Assembly: GCF_000016665.1 (NCBI RefSeq)
Contig: NC_009523.1
Span: 682,001 to 746,000 of the forward strand
Length of the DNA: 64,000 bases
Reading direction: 5' to 3'
From: Roseiflexus sp. RS-1
GTDB taxonomy: Bacteria > Chloroflexota > Chloroflexia > Chloroflexales > Roseiflexaceae
Shown: positions 26,553 through 36,737 of the stretch, piece by piece
How positions within the stretch are numbered: the first letter of the stretch is position 1
Layout: every line of letters starts with the position of its first letter
The notes under the pieces: model-generated
What the model was told of the DNA's origin: nothing
Database searches by the model: none
Seen by the model: only the letters and a program-made list of their open reading frames with translations
Position numbers and translations under genes: made by a program

Positions 26553-28951
26553 ATGCAGACACCGTCATCATTGCCGTCACCCGTGCAGGAACGCGCCTGG
26601 CGGCGCGCCTGGCGGCGGAATTGCGCGCCGCCGCGCACGTACCGGCAAAATTCGCTGCTGAAGCGCCGTATGCAACCCCATACACCGCCGCACTGCTGGA
26701 CGAAGTGCGCACCTGCTGGGGCGACTATCGTGCGCTGGTGCTGATCATGGCGAGCGGCATCGCCGTGCGCGCCATTGCTCCGCTCATTGCCCGCAAAACC
26801 ATCGATCCGGCAGTCGTTGTGCTCGATGAGAGCGGCAGGTTTGTCATTCCCCTGCTTGGCGGGCACCAGGCTGGCGCGAACGACCTGGCGCGCCGGATCG
26901 CCGCGATCACCGGCGGACAGGCTGCCATCACCACTGCCAGCGATACGCGTGGACTTCCGGCGCTCGACCTGCTGGGACGCGACAGGGGCTGGCAAATCGC
27001 CGATGACTCGGCGCTGACGCATACGATGGCGTGCCTGGTGAACGGCGACCTGGTGGGGTGCTTTGTCGATCCAGCGCTCCCCGATGCGCGTCGGTTGGTG
27101 ATCGAACAGGGGGCGGATTGCCCGAACCTCGAATATGTCGATGATCCGGCGAGCCTGACAGATCCCCGGTTTGCGGCTGCGCTCCTGGTCACGCATCGTC
27201 GGATCGACGATCTCTGGCAAACGCTACGCGAGAAGAGTGTTCGCTACCTGCCGCCGGTCCTGATCGTCGGCATCGGGTGTCGGCGCGGCGTGTCGGTCGA
27301 TGAATTGCACGACGCGCTGCGCACAACCCTTGCCGATGCCGGTCTCGACGAGCAGTGCGTGGGAGCGCTTGCCACCGCCGACATCAAAGCCGACGAACCG
27401 GGACTGGTTGAGATCGCCGGTCGACTCAACGTTCCGCTCCACGTGGTCTCGCGCTCTGAGATCACCGCCCTCGACGCTGCAAGGTTCAGCCCAAGCGCCG
27501 CCGTCACCCATTTCGACCTGCCAGGTGTTGCCGAGCCGTGCGCCATGATTGCAGGCGGCGGCGATCTGCTCGTTCCGAAGCGTGCCTTCCGGCGGTGCAC
27601 CGTCGCCGTGGCGCTGCGGAACGATACGCCATACCAGCCATCGAATGTTGCGACGACCGCACCAGCAGCGCATCCTTCCGGCGTCCTGACTCTCGTCGGC
27701 ATTGGACCCGGCGATCTGGGTCATCTCACATATGCAGCGCACGCAGCATTGCGCGATGCCGATGTGGTTGCCGGGTATCGTGTCTACATCGATCTGATCC
27801 GTCCCCTGTTGCAACCCTGGCAGGAAGTGATCGTCACCCCCGCGATGGGCGACGAGATCGGGCGTGCGCGGCAGGCAATCGCAGTTGCGCGTTCCGGTCG
27901 CCGGGTGGCGCTGATCAGCAGCGGTGATATTGGCATCTACGCCATGGCTGCGCCTGTTTTCGAGATACTGCGTGACGAAGGGTGGACTGGCGATCATCCG
28001 GCAGTCGATGTTGTGCCAGGGATCAGCGCATTTCAGGCGCTTGCCGCGCGACTCGGCGCACCGATCGGTCACGACATGTGCATCATCAGCCTGAGCGATC
28101 TGTTGACACCCTGGGATGTCATTGAACGCCGGTTGCGGGCGGCGGCGCAGGCGGATTTCATCGTTGCGCTGTACAATCCGCGGTCGCGCGGGCGCGACTG
28201 GCAACTTGACGCTGCCCTGAACATCATGCGCACCCACCGTCCCCCGACGACGCCGGTCGCATTCGGGCGCAACGTCTCCCGTGCCGATGAACGCATCACC
28301 CTGACGACTCTGGCAGCCGCAGACCCGTCGTGCGCCGATATGTTCACCGTCGTGCTGATCGGAAACAGTCAGAGTTACATTCTCGGCAACCGCATGGCGA
28401 CGCCGCGCGGATATGCGCGGAAGGGGCAGGTCGTTCTGGAGGAGACGGCAGCCGACCGGCGCGATGCACCGATCCCCGGAACGCAGCGAGACTATCCGGT
28501 GACGCTGATCAATCCGGGCGATCTGTCTGCCGTGGTGATCGGCGGCGGCGCCGTGGGTGAACGCAAGGTGCGCGGATTGCTGAATGCAGGCATCCCGGTG
28601 CGCCTGGTCAGTCCGACCGCTACACCCCATCTGGCAGCCTGGGCGGATGCCGGGTTGATCGTGTGGAACCGGCGCGAATACGAACCGGGCGATCTCGCAG
28701 GCGTGTGGTTGGTCTTCGCCGCCACCGATCAGCGCGATGTCAACGCACAGATTGCGCGCAATGCCGCCGCTGCAGGCATCCTCTGCAACGTTGCCGACGC
28801 ACCAGAGGAGGGAAGTTTCCATGTTCCCGCCGTCCACCGCTCCGGCGGAATCACGATTGCGGTCAGCAGTGGCGGGGTTGCTCCGGCGCGCGCCGTTGCC
28901 CTGCGCAACGCGCTTGCACAGTGGCTGGGGGAGGGGGATGTTGAAGGTTGA
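26549..28951 (+). CDS. CbiG-CbiH-SirC triple fusion
   Basis: An 800-residue fusion of three corrin enzymes. Residues ~1-350 are CbiG, which opens the delta-lactone and expels acetaldehyde (MASGIAVRAIAPLI, LLGGHQAGANDLARRIA; C-terminal GIGCRRGVS ... GALATADIKADEPGL). Residues ~375-620 are CbiH/CobJ, the C17-methylase and ring-contraction enzyme (LVGIGPGDLGHLTYAA, SSGDIGIYAMAAPV, VPGISAFQALAARLGAPIGHD). Residues ~650-800 are a SirC/CysG-N dehydrogenase (VVIGGGAVGERKVRGLLNAG, AATDQRDVNAQIA, LCNVADAPEEGSFHVPA) that oxidises precorrin-2 to sirohydrochlorin. The final VEG and stop are read from GTTGAAG repeats. The dehydrogenase acts before cobalt insertion, so a first-step and a late-step enzyme share one chain. 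Confidence 0.93.
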   Translation: MNADTVIIAVTRAGTRLAARLAAELRAAAHVPAKFAAEAPYATPYTAALLDEVRTCWGDYRALVLIMASGIAVRAIAPLIARKTIDPAVVVLDESGRFVIPLLGGHQAGANDLARRIAAITGGQAAITTASDTRGLPALDLLGRDRGWQIADDSALTHTMACLVNGDLVGCFVDPALPDARRLVIEQGADCPNLEYVDDPASLTDPRFAAALLVTHRRIDDLWQTLREKSVRYLPPVLIVGIGCRRGVSVDELHDALRTTLADAGLDEQCVGALATADIKADEPGLVEIAGRLNVPLHVVSRSEITALDAARFSPSAAVTHFDLPGVAEPCAMIAGGGDLLVPKRAFRRCTVAVALRNDTPYQPSNVATTAPAAHPSGVLTLVGIGPGDLGHLTYAAHAALRDADVVAGYRVYIDLIRPLLQPWQEVIVTPAMGDEIGRARQAIAVARSGRRVALISSGDIGIYAMAAPVFEILRDEGWTGDHPAVDVVPGISAFQALAARLGAPIGHDMCIISLSDLLTPWDVIERRLRAAAQADFIVALYNPRSRGRDWQLDAALNIMRTHRPPTTPVAFGRNVSRADERITLTTLAAADPSCADMFTVVLIGNSQSYILGNRMATPRGYARKGQVVLEETAADRRDAPIPGTQRDYPVTLINPGDLSAVVIGGGAVGERKVRGLLNAGIPVRLVSPTATPHLAAWADAGLIVWNRREYEPGDLAGVWLVFAATDQRDVNAQIARNAAAAGILCNVADAPEEGSFHVPAVHRSGGITIAVSSGGVAPARAVALRNALAQWLGEGDVEG

Positions 28952-29092
28952 AGGTTGGAAGGTTGAAGGTTGAAGGTTGGAAGGTTGAAGGTTGAAGGTT
29001 GAAGGTTGGAAGGTTGAACGTTGAACGTTGAACGTTGGAATGTTGGAGTTATGAACGTTGAAGGTTGAAGGTTGAAGGTTGAAGGTTGAATC
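28938..29092. repeat. Long heptameric array GTTGAAG/GTTGGAAG
   Basis: About 20 units of GTTGAAG, GTTGAAC and the octamer variant GTTGGAAG fill the gap between the CbiG-H-SirC gene and cobA. The array supplies the upstream gene's stop and the only GAAGG ribosome-like sites before cobA. Confidence 0.92.
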
Positions 29093-29094
29093 CT

Positions 29095-29874
29095 ATGACC
29101 GGCAAAGCATACCTGGTCGGCGCCGGTCCTGGTCGCGCCGACCTGATCACGATGCGAGGTCTGACCGTGCTGCGTCAGGCTGACGCTGTTCTCTATGATC
29201 GTCTGATCGCTCCTGAACTGCTCGACGAAGCGCCGTCGCATGCTGAGCGCATCTTCGTCGGCAAGCGTCCGGGGCATCATGCGTTGCGGCAGGAGCGGAT
29301 CAACGAACTGATAGTGCGCCTGGTGCATAACGGGTTGCAGGTGGTCCGGTTGAAGGGTGGCGACCCCTGCGTTTTCGGGCACGCAGGCGAGGAAGCAGCG
29401 GCGCTTGCTGCGGCGGGCCTGCCGTATGAAATCGTCCCCGGCGTCTCATCGGCAATTGGTGTGCCTGCCTATGCTGGCGTGCCGTTGACCCAACGTGGTG
29501 TCGCGTCGGCATTTGCAGTCGTGACCGCCCATGAGGCATCGGAGACTGCCAGTGGCATCGACTGGCGCGCCCTGGCTGCCATGCCGACGCTGGTGGTACT
29601 CATGGCGCTCACCCGCCTCGACGTGGTCTGTGCGAAGCTCATCGCTGCCGGGCGCGACCCGCTCACACCGGCGATCCTGATCAGCCGCGGAACGACGGCG
29701 CAGCAGCGAACTCTGCGCGCAACGCTGGCAACTCTTCCCGATGCCCAACAACGCGCAATGCTTCCGCCACCTGCCATCCTGGTCGTCGGCGACGTTGCGG
29801 CGTTGAACGACACCCTCGCCTGGTTCGATCCTGCGAGCATGCCCGCACACCATATGTTCTGGGAGGATGAATAA
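29095..29874 (+). CDS. cobA: Uroporphyrinogen-III C-methyltransferase CobA/SUMT
   Basis: A 259-residue methylase that makes precorrin-2, the branch point to corrins and sirohaem. Signatures: [44 protein letters not shown] and [23 protein letters not shown]. The start is ATG 29095 (a TTG at 29086 is in frame). The only ribosome-like sequence before it is GAAGG from the heptamer array. It ends one base into the cbiA start (TAATG). Confidence 0.96.
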   Translation: MTGKAYLVGAGPGRADLITMRGLTVLRQADAVLYDRLIAPELLDEAPSHAERIFVGKRPGHHALRQERINELIVRLVHNGLQVVRLKGGDPCVFGHAGEEAAALAAAGLPYEIVPGVSSAIGVPAYAGVPLTQRGVASAFAVVTAHEASETASGIDWRALAAMPTLVVLMALTRLDVVCAKLIAAGRDPLTPAILISRGTTAQQRTLRATLATLPDAQQRAMLPPPAILVVGDVAALNDTLAWFDPASMPAHHMFWEDE

Positions 29875-31277
29875 TGCCTGCCCTGCCTCGTCTGCTGCTT
29901 GCTGCGCCAATGAGCGGCAGCGGCAAAACGACGATCACCGCCGGACTGATTGCCGCGCTGACTGCGCGCGGTCTGACAGTTGCACCGTTCAAATGCGGAC
30001 CGGATTATATCGATCCGGGGTATCACGCGCTGGCGTCAGGGCGCGCCTGTTTCAATCTCGATGCCTGGTTGACGCCGCCGGAACAGATCGCCGGTATTCT
30101 GGCGCGGCGCAGCGCAGGCGCCGATCTGACGCTTATTGAAGGGGTGATGGGGTTGTTCGACGGCTACTCCGGCGCTGATGACACCGGCAGCAGTGCGCAC
30201 ATCGCGCGTCTGACCGCCACCCCGGTTGTGATCGTCCTCGATGCGCGAGCGATGGCGCGCACCGCAGCCGCACTCGTCGCCGGGTTGCGCGACTTTGATC
30301 GGCGGTTGTCGATTGCAGGGGTGATTCTCAACCGCATCGGCAGCCTGCGTCACGCGCAGATGGTGCAGGAAGCTGTCGAAGGAAGCGTCGGTGTGCCGGT
30401 GATCGGCTACCTGCAACGCGACGATGCGCTTACCCTTCCCGAACGACATCTTGGACTCATCCCGGTGGCGGAGCCGGGGCGCTGGCAGGCATGGCTGAGT
30501 GAGGTGCGCCAACGGGTCGAAGCGACTATCGATCTGGACCGGTTGATCGCGCTGGCGCGTGCGGCGCCGCCACTCGTCGACCACGACATGGCGCTTCCTC
30601 GTTTTGAAAGCGTACCTGCCGGTGTGCCGCCGATCATCGCCGTAGCGCGCGATGAGGCGTTCAGTTTTCTGTACGAAGACAATCTCGACCTGCTCCGCGC
30701 TGCGGGTGCGACGATTGCTTTCTTCAGCCCGTTGCGCGATACTGCACTGCCGGAAGGAACCGCAGCGCTCTACCTGTGTGGCGGTTTCCCCGAACTGTAT
30801 GCCGAACCGCTCAGCGCCAACCGCGAATTGATGAACGCCATCCGCGCCGCTATTGCTGCCGGTATGCCGGTGTATGCCGAATGCGGCGGCTTGATGTATC
30901 TGACCGAAGCGATCATCGATGCCGCAGGACAGACGCATCCCATGGTTGGCGCGCTCGCCGGTCGTTCGGTGATGACGTCGCGCCTGACCCTCGGCTATCG
31001 CACAGTGCGCGCTGGATGCGATACCTGGCTCTGGCGGGAGGGCGAAACGTTGCGCGGTCACGAGTTTCACTATTCTATCTGGGAAGAGCGCCCCATGCAC
31101 CTGCCCTGGCTCTACGCCTGCCTGCCGGATGCCATGCGTCCGGCGACCTTCAAGGAGGGGGCAATCGTGCATAATGCGCTGGCATCGTACATCCACATCC
31201 ATTTCCTGGCGTGCCCGCACGCAGCGCAGCGGTTCGTCGCTGCAGCTGCCGCCTTTCGGCACGGAGCAACAGTATGA
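29874..31277 (+). CDS. cbiA: Cobyrinate a,c-diamide synthase CbiA/CobB
   Basis: A 467-residue glutamine-dependent amidase. Residues ~1-200 are a dethiobiotin-synthetase-like ATPase ([42 protein letters not shown]). Residues ~245-450 are a class I-type glutaminase with the nucleophile in [12 protein letters not shown] (Cys near residue 338) and the late His in GHEFHYS. It amidates the a and c side chains. It overlaps cobU by 4 bases. Confidence 0.96.
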   Translation: MPALPRLLLAAPMSGSGKTTITAGLIAALTARGLTVAPFKCGPDYIDPGYHALASGRACFNLDAWLTPPEQIAGILARRSAGADLTLIEGVMGLFDGYSGADDTGSSAHIARLTATPVVIVLDARAMARTAAALVAGLRDFDRRLSIAGVILNRIGSLRHAQMVQEAVEGSVGVPVIGYLQRDDALTLPERHLGLIPVAEPGRWQAWLSEVRQRVEATIDLDRLIALARAAPPLVDHDMALPRFESVPAGVPPIIAVARDEAFSFLYEDNLDLLRAAGATIAFFSPLRDTALPEGTAALYLCGGFPELYAEPLSANRELMNAIRAAIAAGMPVYAECGGLMYLTEAIIDAAGQTHPMVGALAGRSVMTSRLTLGYRTVRAGCDTWLWREGETLRGHEFHYSIWEERPMHLPWLYACLPDAMRPATFKEGAIVHNALASYIHIHFLACPHAAQRFVAAAAAFRHGATV

Positions 31278-31828
31278 GCCGGATTGTTCTTTTCACCGGC
31301 GGCGCACGCAGCGGCAAGAGCATGCGCGCCGAACAGTATGCCGCGCGTCTCAGCGAGCACGTGATGTACCTGGCAACCGCCGAAGCCGGCGACGATGAAA
31401 TGCGCGAGCGGATCGCGCACCATCGTCGCCGTCGTCCTGCCGCCTGGAAAACGATCGAAGCGCCGCGCAACGTTGCTGCGGCGCTGGCGTCACTTGCGCC
31501 CGGTTCGGTCGTGCTGCTCGACTGTCTCTCGCTTCTCGTCAGCAACCTGCTGCTGGCGCACGAAGACGACCCGGCGCCGTTCGTTGAGCAGGAACTCAGC
31601 GCAATCCTGAAGATTGCCGACGAACGCGCGTTGAGTCTTATCATCGTCACAAACGAAGTGGGTATGGGTATCGTACCGGAATATCCGCTTGGACGGCAGT
31701 ACCGCGATCTGCTTGGGCGCGCCAATCAGCGGGTCGCCGCCGTCGCCGACGAGGTCTACCTGGTGGTATGCGGCATTCCGGTTGAGTTGTATGCGCTGGA
31801 GGCGGCATGGGCGCGTTCGACCAGGTAG
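31274..31828 (+). CDS. cobU: Adenosylcobinamide kinase/guanylyltransferase
   Basis: A 184-residue CobU/CobP. P-loop [15 protein letters not shown] at the N-terminus, then [23 protein letters not shown] (with the His that is guanylylated in this family), [13 protein letters not shown] and [20 protein letters not shown]. It phosphorylates adenosylcobinamide and then makes the GDP adduct. It overlaps cbiA and the aminotransferase gene. Confidence 0.96.
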   Translation: MSRIVLFTGGARSGKSMRAEQYAARLSEHVMYLATAEAGDDEMRERIAHHRRRRPAAWKTIEAPRNVAAALASLAPGSVVLLDCLSLLVSNLLLAHEDDPAPFVEQELSAILKIADERALSLIIVTNEVGMGIVPEYPLGRQYRDLLGRANQRVAAVADEVYLVVCGIPVELYALEAAWARSTR

Positions 31829-32880
31829 CGCATGGCGCCATCGACCACGCCGAATGTGCGGCGCTGGGGATCGCGCCAGAACAGGTGACCGATTTCAGCA
31901 GCAACCTGAATCCGTTCGGTCCACCGTCCAGTGTGCGTGCGGCACTCTCGGCGCTCGACCCGGCGCCATACCCCGACCGGAGTTGTCTCCGGTTGCGGAT
32001 GCGGCTGGCGCATCTCCACGGATGCGAACCGGATCGGATACTTGTGGGGAACGGCGCGAATGAACTGATCCACCTGATCGCCCACACCCTCGCCAGACCG
32101 CACGCAACGGCGCTGGTCATCGCGCCTGCCTATGGTGAATATGAGCACGCCAGTCGCCTGCACCAGATGCAGATCGTCGAGGTGCGGACACAACCGGAGG
32201 ATGGGTTTCGTTGCGACATCACGACGCTGAGTGCTGCCATCCGGCGTATCAATCCGCGTCTGACCTGGCTGTGCGCCCCGAACAATCCCACCGGCGTCAG
32301 TGTAGAACCTGCTGCGATATGCGACCTTGCCCGGCTGTGCGCCGACTGCGACGGCTTTCTCGTCGTTGACCGGGCGTACCATGCGTTCCAGCGCGGTCTG
32401 CGTGATCTGCGCGACCCACTGGACGAGGGATCGCCGCCAAACCTGATCCGGCTCTACTCACTCACCAAAAGTTACGCGCTGGCAGGACTGCGTCTCGGCT
32501 ACCTGATCGCGCACCCGGCGATTGTGGCGAGCATCGGTCGCTTTCAGCCAGCGTGGAGCGTCAACAGCGCCGCACAGGCGGCAGGTCTCGCCGCTCTGGC
32601 TGATACTGCGTTTCTGCCTGCCACGCTCCCGCAGGTATGGTCAGCCAGCGACGACCTCGAGACGGGGTTGCGCCGGTTGGGGCTGAAGGTCTGGCGTGCA
32701 GCGTTGCCATTCATGCTCGTGCATTGCAGCAACGGCGCAGCAGTGCGAATGCGCCTGCTTCAACATGGATGCGTTGTGCGCGATTGTGCATCTTTTGGGT
32801 TACCGGAGTGGGTGCGGGTAGCGCCGCGCCAACCGGAGGAGAACGCTCGTCTCATCGACGCCTGGAAGGAGATCGTATGA
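31807..32880 (+). CDS. cobD: Threonine-phosphate decarboxylase-like aminotransferase (CobD/CobC type)
   Basis: A 357-residue class I/II PLP enzyme. Signatures: [12 protein letters not shown] (typical CobD start), [22 protein letters not shown], and the PLP-lysine motif [17 protein letters not shown] (Lys near residue 221). In B12 synthesis it decarboxylates L-threonine phosphate to the aminopropanol phosphate linker joined by CbiB. The start is set by overlap with cobU (22 bases) and by the HGA...[15 protein letters not shown] beginning common to the family. Confidence 0.92.
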   Translation: MGAFDQVAHGAIDHAECAALGIAPEQVTDFSSNLNPFGPPSSVRAALSALDPAPYPDRSCLRLRMRLAHLHGCEPDRILVGNGANELIHLIAHTLARPHATALVIAPAYGEYEHASRLHQMQIVEVRTQPEDGFRCDITTLSAAIRRINPRLTWLCAPNNPTGVSVEPAAICDLARLCADCDGFLVVDRAYHAFQRGLRDLRDPLDEGSPPNLIRLYSLTKSYALAGLRLGYLIAHPAIVASIGRFQPAWSVNSAAQAAGLAALADTAFLPATLPQVWSASDDLETGLRRLGLKVWRAALPFMLVHCSNGAAVRMRLLQHGCVVRDCASFGLPEWVRVAPRQPEENARLIDAWKEIV

Positions 32881-34349
32881 CAGCGCCGGTCATGATGGTG
32901 CTCGGCACCGCATCCTCAGTCGGCAAGAGCGTGCTGGTCACGGCGCTCTGCCGCATCGCAACATGGTACGGATTGCGCGTCGCGCCCTTCAAGGCGCAGA
33001 ATATGAGCAACAACGCCGCCGTAACCCTCGACGGCGGCGAAATTGCGCGCAGCACGGCGGTACAGGCTGCCGCAGCGCGGATCGAACCGACGGTTGAGAT
33101 GAACCCGATCCTGATCAAACCAGAGGGGCATCGGCGCAGCCAGATCATTGTCGAAGGGCGCCCCTGGCGCACCCTCGACGCACGCGATTTCTGGCAGCGC
33201 AAGGAGATGTTGTGGAACGTCGTCACCCGCAACCTCGACGCGCTACGCGCCCGCTACGACCTGGTCATCGCCGAGGGAGCGGGAAGCCCGGTGGAACTGA
33301 ACCTCAAGGCGGGCGACATTGTGAACATGCGGGTGGCAACCTACGCACAGGCGCGTGTTGTACTCGTCGGCGACATCGACACCGGCGGTATTTTCGCCCA
33401 ACTGCTCGGCACCCTGATGCTGCTCGAACCGGAGGAACGCGCCCTGGTGCGGGGGTTGATCGTCAACCGTTTTCGTGGCGATCCGGCGCTTTTCGAGGAA
33501 GGGGTGCGAATCCTGGAACAGCGTAGCGGGCTGCCGGTGCTTGGCGTGGTTCCGTGGATCGAAGACCTGCGTGTAGCAGAGGAAGATGCGGTTGCGCTGG
33601 AGCGCGGCAGCAACACCCCGAACGCTGGACTGACGATTGCGGTCGTTCACCTGCCAGCCATCGCCAACTTCGACGATTTTGATCCGCTGGCGCGCGAGTC
33701 TGGCGTTGTCGTGCGCTACATTACCCGTCCCGATGAAATGGCGAACGCCGCTGCCGTCATCCTTCCCGGCACAAAGCACACGCTGGCAGCACGGCGCTGG
33801 TTGCGCGAACGCGGTTTCGACACAGCGCTGCGCCGGTTTCCCGGCGCGATTGTCGGCATCTGTGGCGGCTATCAACTGCTCGGCGAACGGATCAGCGACC
33901 CGGCTGGCGTTGAGGGGCAGGGCGGCGAAGAACCGGGGTTGGGAGTGCTTCCGGTCGAGACGGTCTTCAGCAGTGAGAAGCGCACCGTTCGTATCTCCGC
34001 GCAGGCGCATGCTCCCTGGGCATCCAGCGGACTGCTGGAAGGGTACGAAATCCACATGGGGCGAACGCGCGCAATCAGGGAAGAACGTCCACTTCTGACC
34101 ATTGTGTGCCGTAGTAGCCAACCAACGCACGAAAGTGACGGACATATCAGCACTGATGGGCGTATATGGGGTTGTTATATGCACGGCATTTTTGCGAATG
34201 ACGAATTTCGCCGTGCATGGCTACGTTCGCTCGGATGGTATTCAACCGGCGCCCCGGCGCCACCGACCGACCCCTACGATCACCTGGCGCGTCACGTCGC
34301 CGCAGCCCTGGGTGAGGGAGTGGTGGAGCGGTTGTTACAGGCGCCGTAG
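32877..34349 (+). CDS. cobQ: Cobyric acid synthase CbiP/CobQ
   Basis: A 490-residue amidase that amidates the b, d, e and g side chains of adenosylcobyrinate a,c-diamide. N-terminal ATPase part: [33 protein letters not shown] and the [11 protein letters not shown] block. C-terminal glutaminase: [13 protein letters not shown] (Cys near residue 333) and the HGIF motif. The start is ATG 32877 behind GAAGGAG, overlapping the aminotransferase stop by 4 bases. It is the last gene of the corrin cluster. Confidence 0.96.
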   Translation: MTAPVMMVLGTASSVGKSVLVTALCRIATWYGLRVAPFKAQNMSNNAAVTLDGGEIARSTAVQAAAARIEPTVEMNPILIKPEGHRRSQIIVEGRPWRTLDARDFWQRKEMLWNVVTRNLDALRARYDLVIAEGAGSPVELNLKAGDIVNMRVATYAQARVVLVGDIDTGGIFAQLLGTLMLLEPEERALVRGLIVNRFRGDPALFEEGVRILEQRSGLPVLGVVPWIEDLRVAEEDAVALERGSNTPNAGLTIAVVHLPAIANFDDFDPLARESGVVVRYITRPDEMANAAAVILPGTKHTLAARRWLRERGFDTALRRFPGAIVGICGGYQLLGERISDPAGVEGQGGEEPGLGVLPVETVFSSEKRTVRISAQAHAPWASSGLLEGYEIHMGRTRAIREERPLLTIVCRSSQPTHESDGHISTDGRIWGCYMHGIFANDEFRRAWLRSLGWYSTGAPAPPTDPYDHLARHVAAALGEGVVERLLQAP

Positions 34350-34412
34350 GGGCGCAGCGCCGTTGGGGCGCAGCGGCGCTGCGTCTACGGGGACTCCCGT
34401 ACAGGCAATCAT
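34350..34412. repeat. Short GC-rich repeat tract closing the B12 cluster
   Basis: Two copies of GGGGCGCAGCGCCGTTG-like sequence and a self-complementary GCGCAGCGGCGCTGCG lie between cobQ and the next gene, related to the tract after cbiO. Confidence 0.7.
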
Positions 34413-36095
34413 ATGTGGCCTCTCGTTCGTCAGGCGCGCTACCTTGGTCGATACCGCCAGATTGCGCAGGTGTTCTGGCAGTATGGTTTCGGCTACCTGC
34501 TGGATCAATTAGGTCTCACAACCCTCCTCTCGATGCCGCGTCGGATCATGCGCCGTCCGGCGCCTGATCCGATCAGTGGTCCGGAGCGCCTCCGCCTGGC
34601 GTTGACCGATCTCGGTCCAACGTTCGTCAAACTGGGGCAGATGCTGAGCACCCGCCCTGACCTGTTGCCGCCAGCGTGGATCGAAGAACTGAACAAACTG
34701 CAGGATACCGTACCCCCGTTTCCTGCCGATGTCGCCATTGCGACCATCGAGGCGGAACTGCATCGACCGATCGACACCCTCTTTCGCTGTTTCGAGCGAG
34801 AACCGCTGGCAGCGGCGTCGTTGGGGCAGGTGCATGGCGCCGAACTGCCCGACGGCACGCCAGTGGTCGTCAAAGTGCAGCGCCCGGACATCCAGCAACT
34901 CGTCGTGATCGACCTGGCGATCCTGTCGGAACTGGCGGCGCTGGCGCAGCAGAATACCGCCTTTGGCGAGCAGTATGACCTGGTCGAACTGGTATGGGAG
35001 TTTGGCGTCACCCTGCGCGCCGAACTGGACTATCGCCGCGAAGGGCGCAACGCTGAGCGCTTTCGTGCTAATTTTGCCGGCAATCCGCATGTCTGCATCC
35101 CGCGTGTCTTCTGGAGCCACACCAGCACTCGCGTCCTGACGACCGAGCGCATCGCTGGCATCAAGATCACCGACATTGCAGGCATGGATGCAGCCGGTAT
35201 GGATCGGAAGCGCCTGGCGCGGCACAGCCTGGAACTGATCCTGCAAGAAATCTTCGTTGATGGGTTCTTCCAGGGCGATCCCCATCCGGGCAATCTGTTC
35301 GCCCTTCCAGGCGAGGTGATCGGTGCAGTGGACTTCGGGCAGGCAATTGCGCTCGACCGTGAGATGACCGGCGATCTGCTGCTGCTTCTGGTGGCACTGC
35401 TTGAGCGCGACGCTGATGGAGCGTTGCGGGCGTTACAGCGGTTGGGCGTTCTGACACAGCGCGAACTCTCCCCAGCGCTGCGACGCGATATGCGTCGCTT
35501 TGTCGATCACGTCGTTGATCGGTCGCTGGCAGAACTGTCTGCGCGGGAAATGGGCGAAGAGTTGCTGACGCTCCTGCAACGTCACCGTCTGCGCCTCCCC
35601 GCGCCGCTGGCGCTATTGTTGAAGGCAATTATCATGATGGAGGGCATTGGCGTCCAGATCGATCCGCAACTCGACGTTTTCGGTATCGCCCGACCCTACG
35701 CGATGCGCGCCCTGGCGCAACTGAACAGCCCCGATGCGCAGTTGCGCCGTGCGCTGCGCGAACTCGAGGAAATGCGCGGGATCGTCAGCGCCCTGCCGGG
35801 TCAGATGAGCACCCTGGTTCAGCGGTTGAACGAAGGAGAGATCCGCATCCAGACGCGCGAGATGGAAATGCGGCGCCTGGCCGCAGCGCTGTCGCAGGCA
35901 GGAGCGCGTATCGCGCTCGGTCTTATCGTCCTGGCGGCAACGCTGGGACTGGCAGGTCTGGCAATCGCAGCAGCCATCGGCGGATGGGAAGGATGGCCCG
36001 TGATCATCCTGGCGGCAGGCGCGCTGATCGCCCTGATCAGCGCTGGCGCAACATTGTTCATCAGCATCGCGCGCGGATCGGGCGGATCGTCGTAG
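34413..36095 (+). CDS. UbiB/ABC1/AarF-family atypical kinase
   Basis: A 560-residue protein of the UbiB family. KxGQ motif in TFVKLGQMLSTRPDLLP (residues ~70-86), ATP-site Ala-rich loop LAAASLGQVHGAELPDG, Lys in VVVKVQRPD, catalytic-loop DPHPGNLF and DFGQ in place of DFG. Two C-terminal membrane helices (~residues 500-550) anchor it. The family supports isoprenoid lipid and quinone metabolism, probably as ATPases. The preceding B12 cluster ends 60 bases upstream; a functional link is not implied. Confidence 0.9.
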   Translation: MWPLVRQARYLGRYRQIAQVFWQYGFGYLLDQLGLTTLLSMPRRIMRRPAPDPISGPERLRLALTDLGPTFVKLGQMLSTRPDLLPPAWIEELNKLQDTVPPFPADVAIATIEAELHRPIDTLFRCFEREPLAAASLGQVHGAELPDGTPVVVKVQRPDIQQLVVIDLAILSELAALAQQNTAFGEQYDLVELVWEFGVTLRAELDYRREGRNAERFRANFAGNPHVCIPRVFWSHTSTRVLTTERIAGIKITDIAGMDAAGMDRKRLARHSLELILQEIFVDGFFQGDPHPGNLFALPGEVIGAVDFGQAIALDREMTGDLLLLLVALLERDADGALRALQRLGVLTQRELSPALRRDMRRFVDHVVDRSLAELSAREMGEELLTLLQRHRLRLPAPLALLLKAIIMMEGIGVQIDPQLDVFGIARPYAMRALAQLNSPDAQLRRALRELEEMRGIVSALPGQMSTLVQRLNEGEIRIQTREMEMRRLAAALSQAGARIALGLIVLAATLGLAGLAIAAAIGGWEGWPVIILAAGALIALISAGATLFISIARGSGGSS

Positions 36096-36179
36096 TGGCG
36101 CCGCGCTGCTGCGCTCCTGGTAGCTATGCACCTGGTAGGAGCGCCGCGCCGCTGCGCCTTGCACCCGTGGGGGTGTATC

Positions 36180-36734
36180 ATGTCCACACAAACCATTTCC
36201 CGTCTATTCCGGCAATCGGTGCTGATTATCATTGGTGCGGCGATCTGCGCATGCGGTTCAGCGCCGCCCGAAGGAGGCAGTACGATGACATTCACGCTGA
36301 CAAGCGCATCGTTCTCAGAAGGCGCGATGATTCCGCGTCAGCACACGTGCGACGGCGCCGACCGTTCGCCGCCGCTCCGCTGGGAGGGCGCTCCGCCAGC
36401 CGCCAGTTATGTGCTGATCATGGACGATCCGGACGCACCAGGCGGCACGTTTACGCACTGGGTACTGTACGATATTCCCGGCACGCACACAGAACTGGCG
36501 GAAGGAGAACAGGACACAGGGCTGGCAGGCGGCAACGATTTTGGCAGACGCGGCTATGGCGGTCCGTGCCCGCCGCGTGGCAGAGGCGCCCACCGCTACT
36601 TCTTCCGTCTGTCGGCGCTGGATATTCCTTCACTGAACCTGCCAGCCGGCGCCGCACGGCGCGATGTCGAGGCGGCAATGCGTGGTCACGTGCTGGCGAC
36701 TGCCACCCTGATGGGCAGGTACGAACGTCGGTGA
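36180..36734 (+). CDS. PEBP/YbhB-like protein, probable lipoprotein
   Basis: A 184-residue protein. The N-terminal hydrophobic segment QSVLIIIGAAICACGS ends in a Cys that could be a lipobox cysteine. The rest is the phosphatidylethanolamine-binding-protein fold of YbhB/YbcL: DGADRSPPLRWEGAPP, MDDPDAPGGTFTHWVLYDIP and GYGGPCPPRGRGAHRYFFRL. The molecular role of bacterial members is not settled. ATG 36180 keeps the signal; ATG 36285 would give a cytoplasmic form. It is convergent with the next gene. Confidence 0.85.
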   Translation: MSTQTISRLFRQSVLIIIGAAICACGSAPPEGGSTMTFTLTSASFSEGAMIPRQHTCDGADRSPPLRWEGAPPAASYVLIMDDPDAPGGTFTHWVLYDIPGTHTELAEGEQDTGLAGGNDFGRRGYGGPCPPRGRGAHRYFFRLSALDIPSLNLPAGAARRDVEAAMRGHVLATATLMGRYERR

Positions 36735-36737
36735 GGA

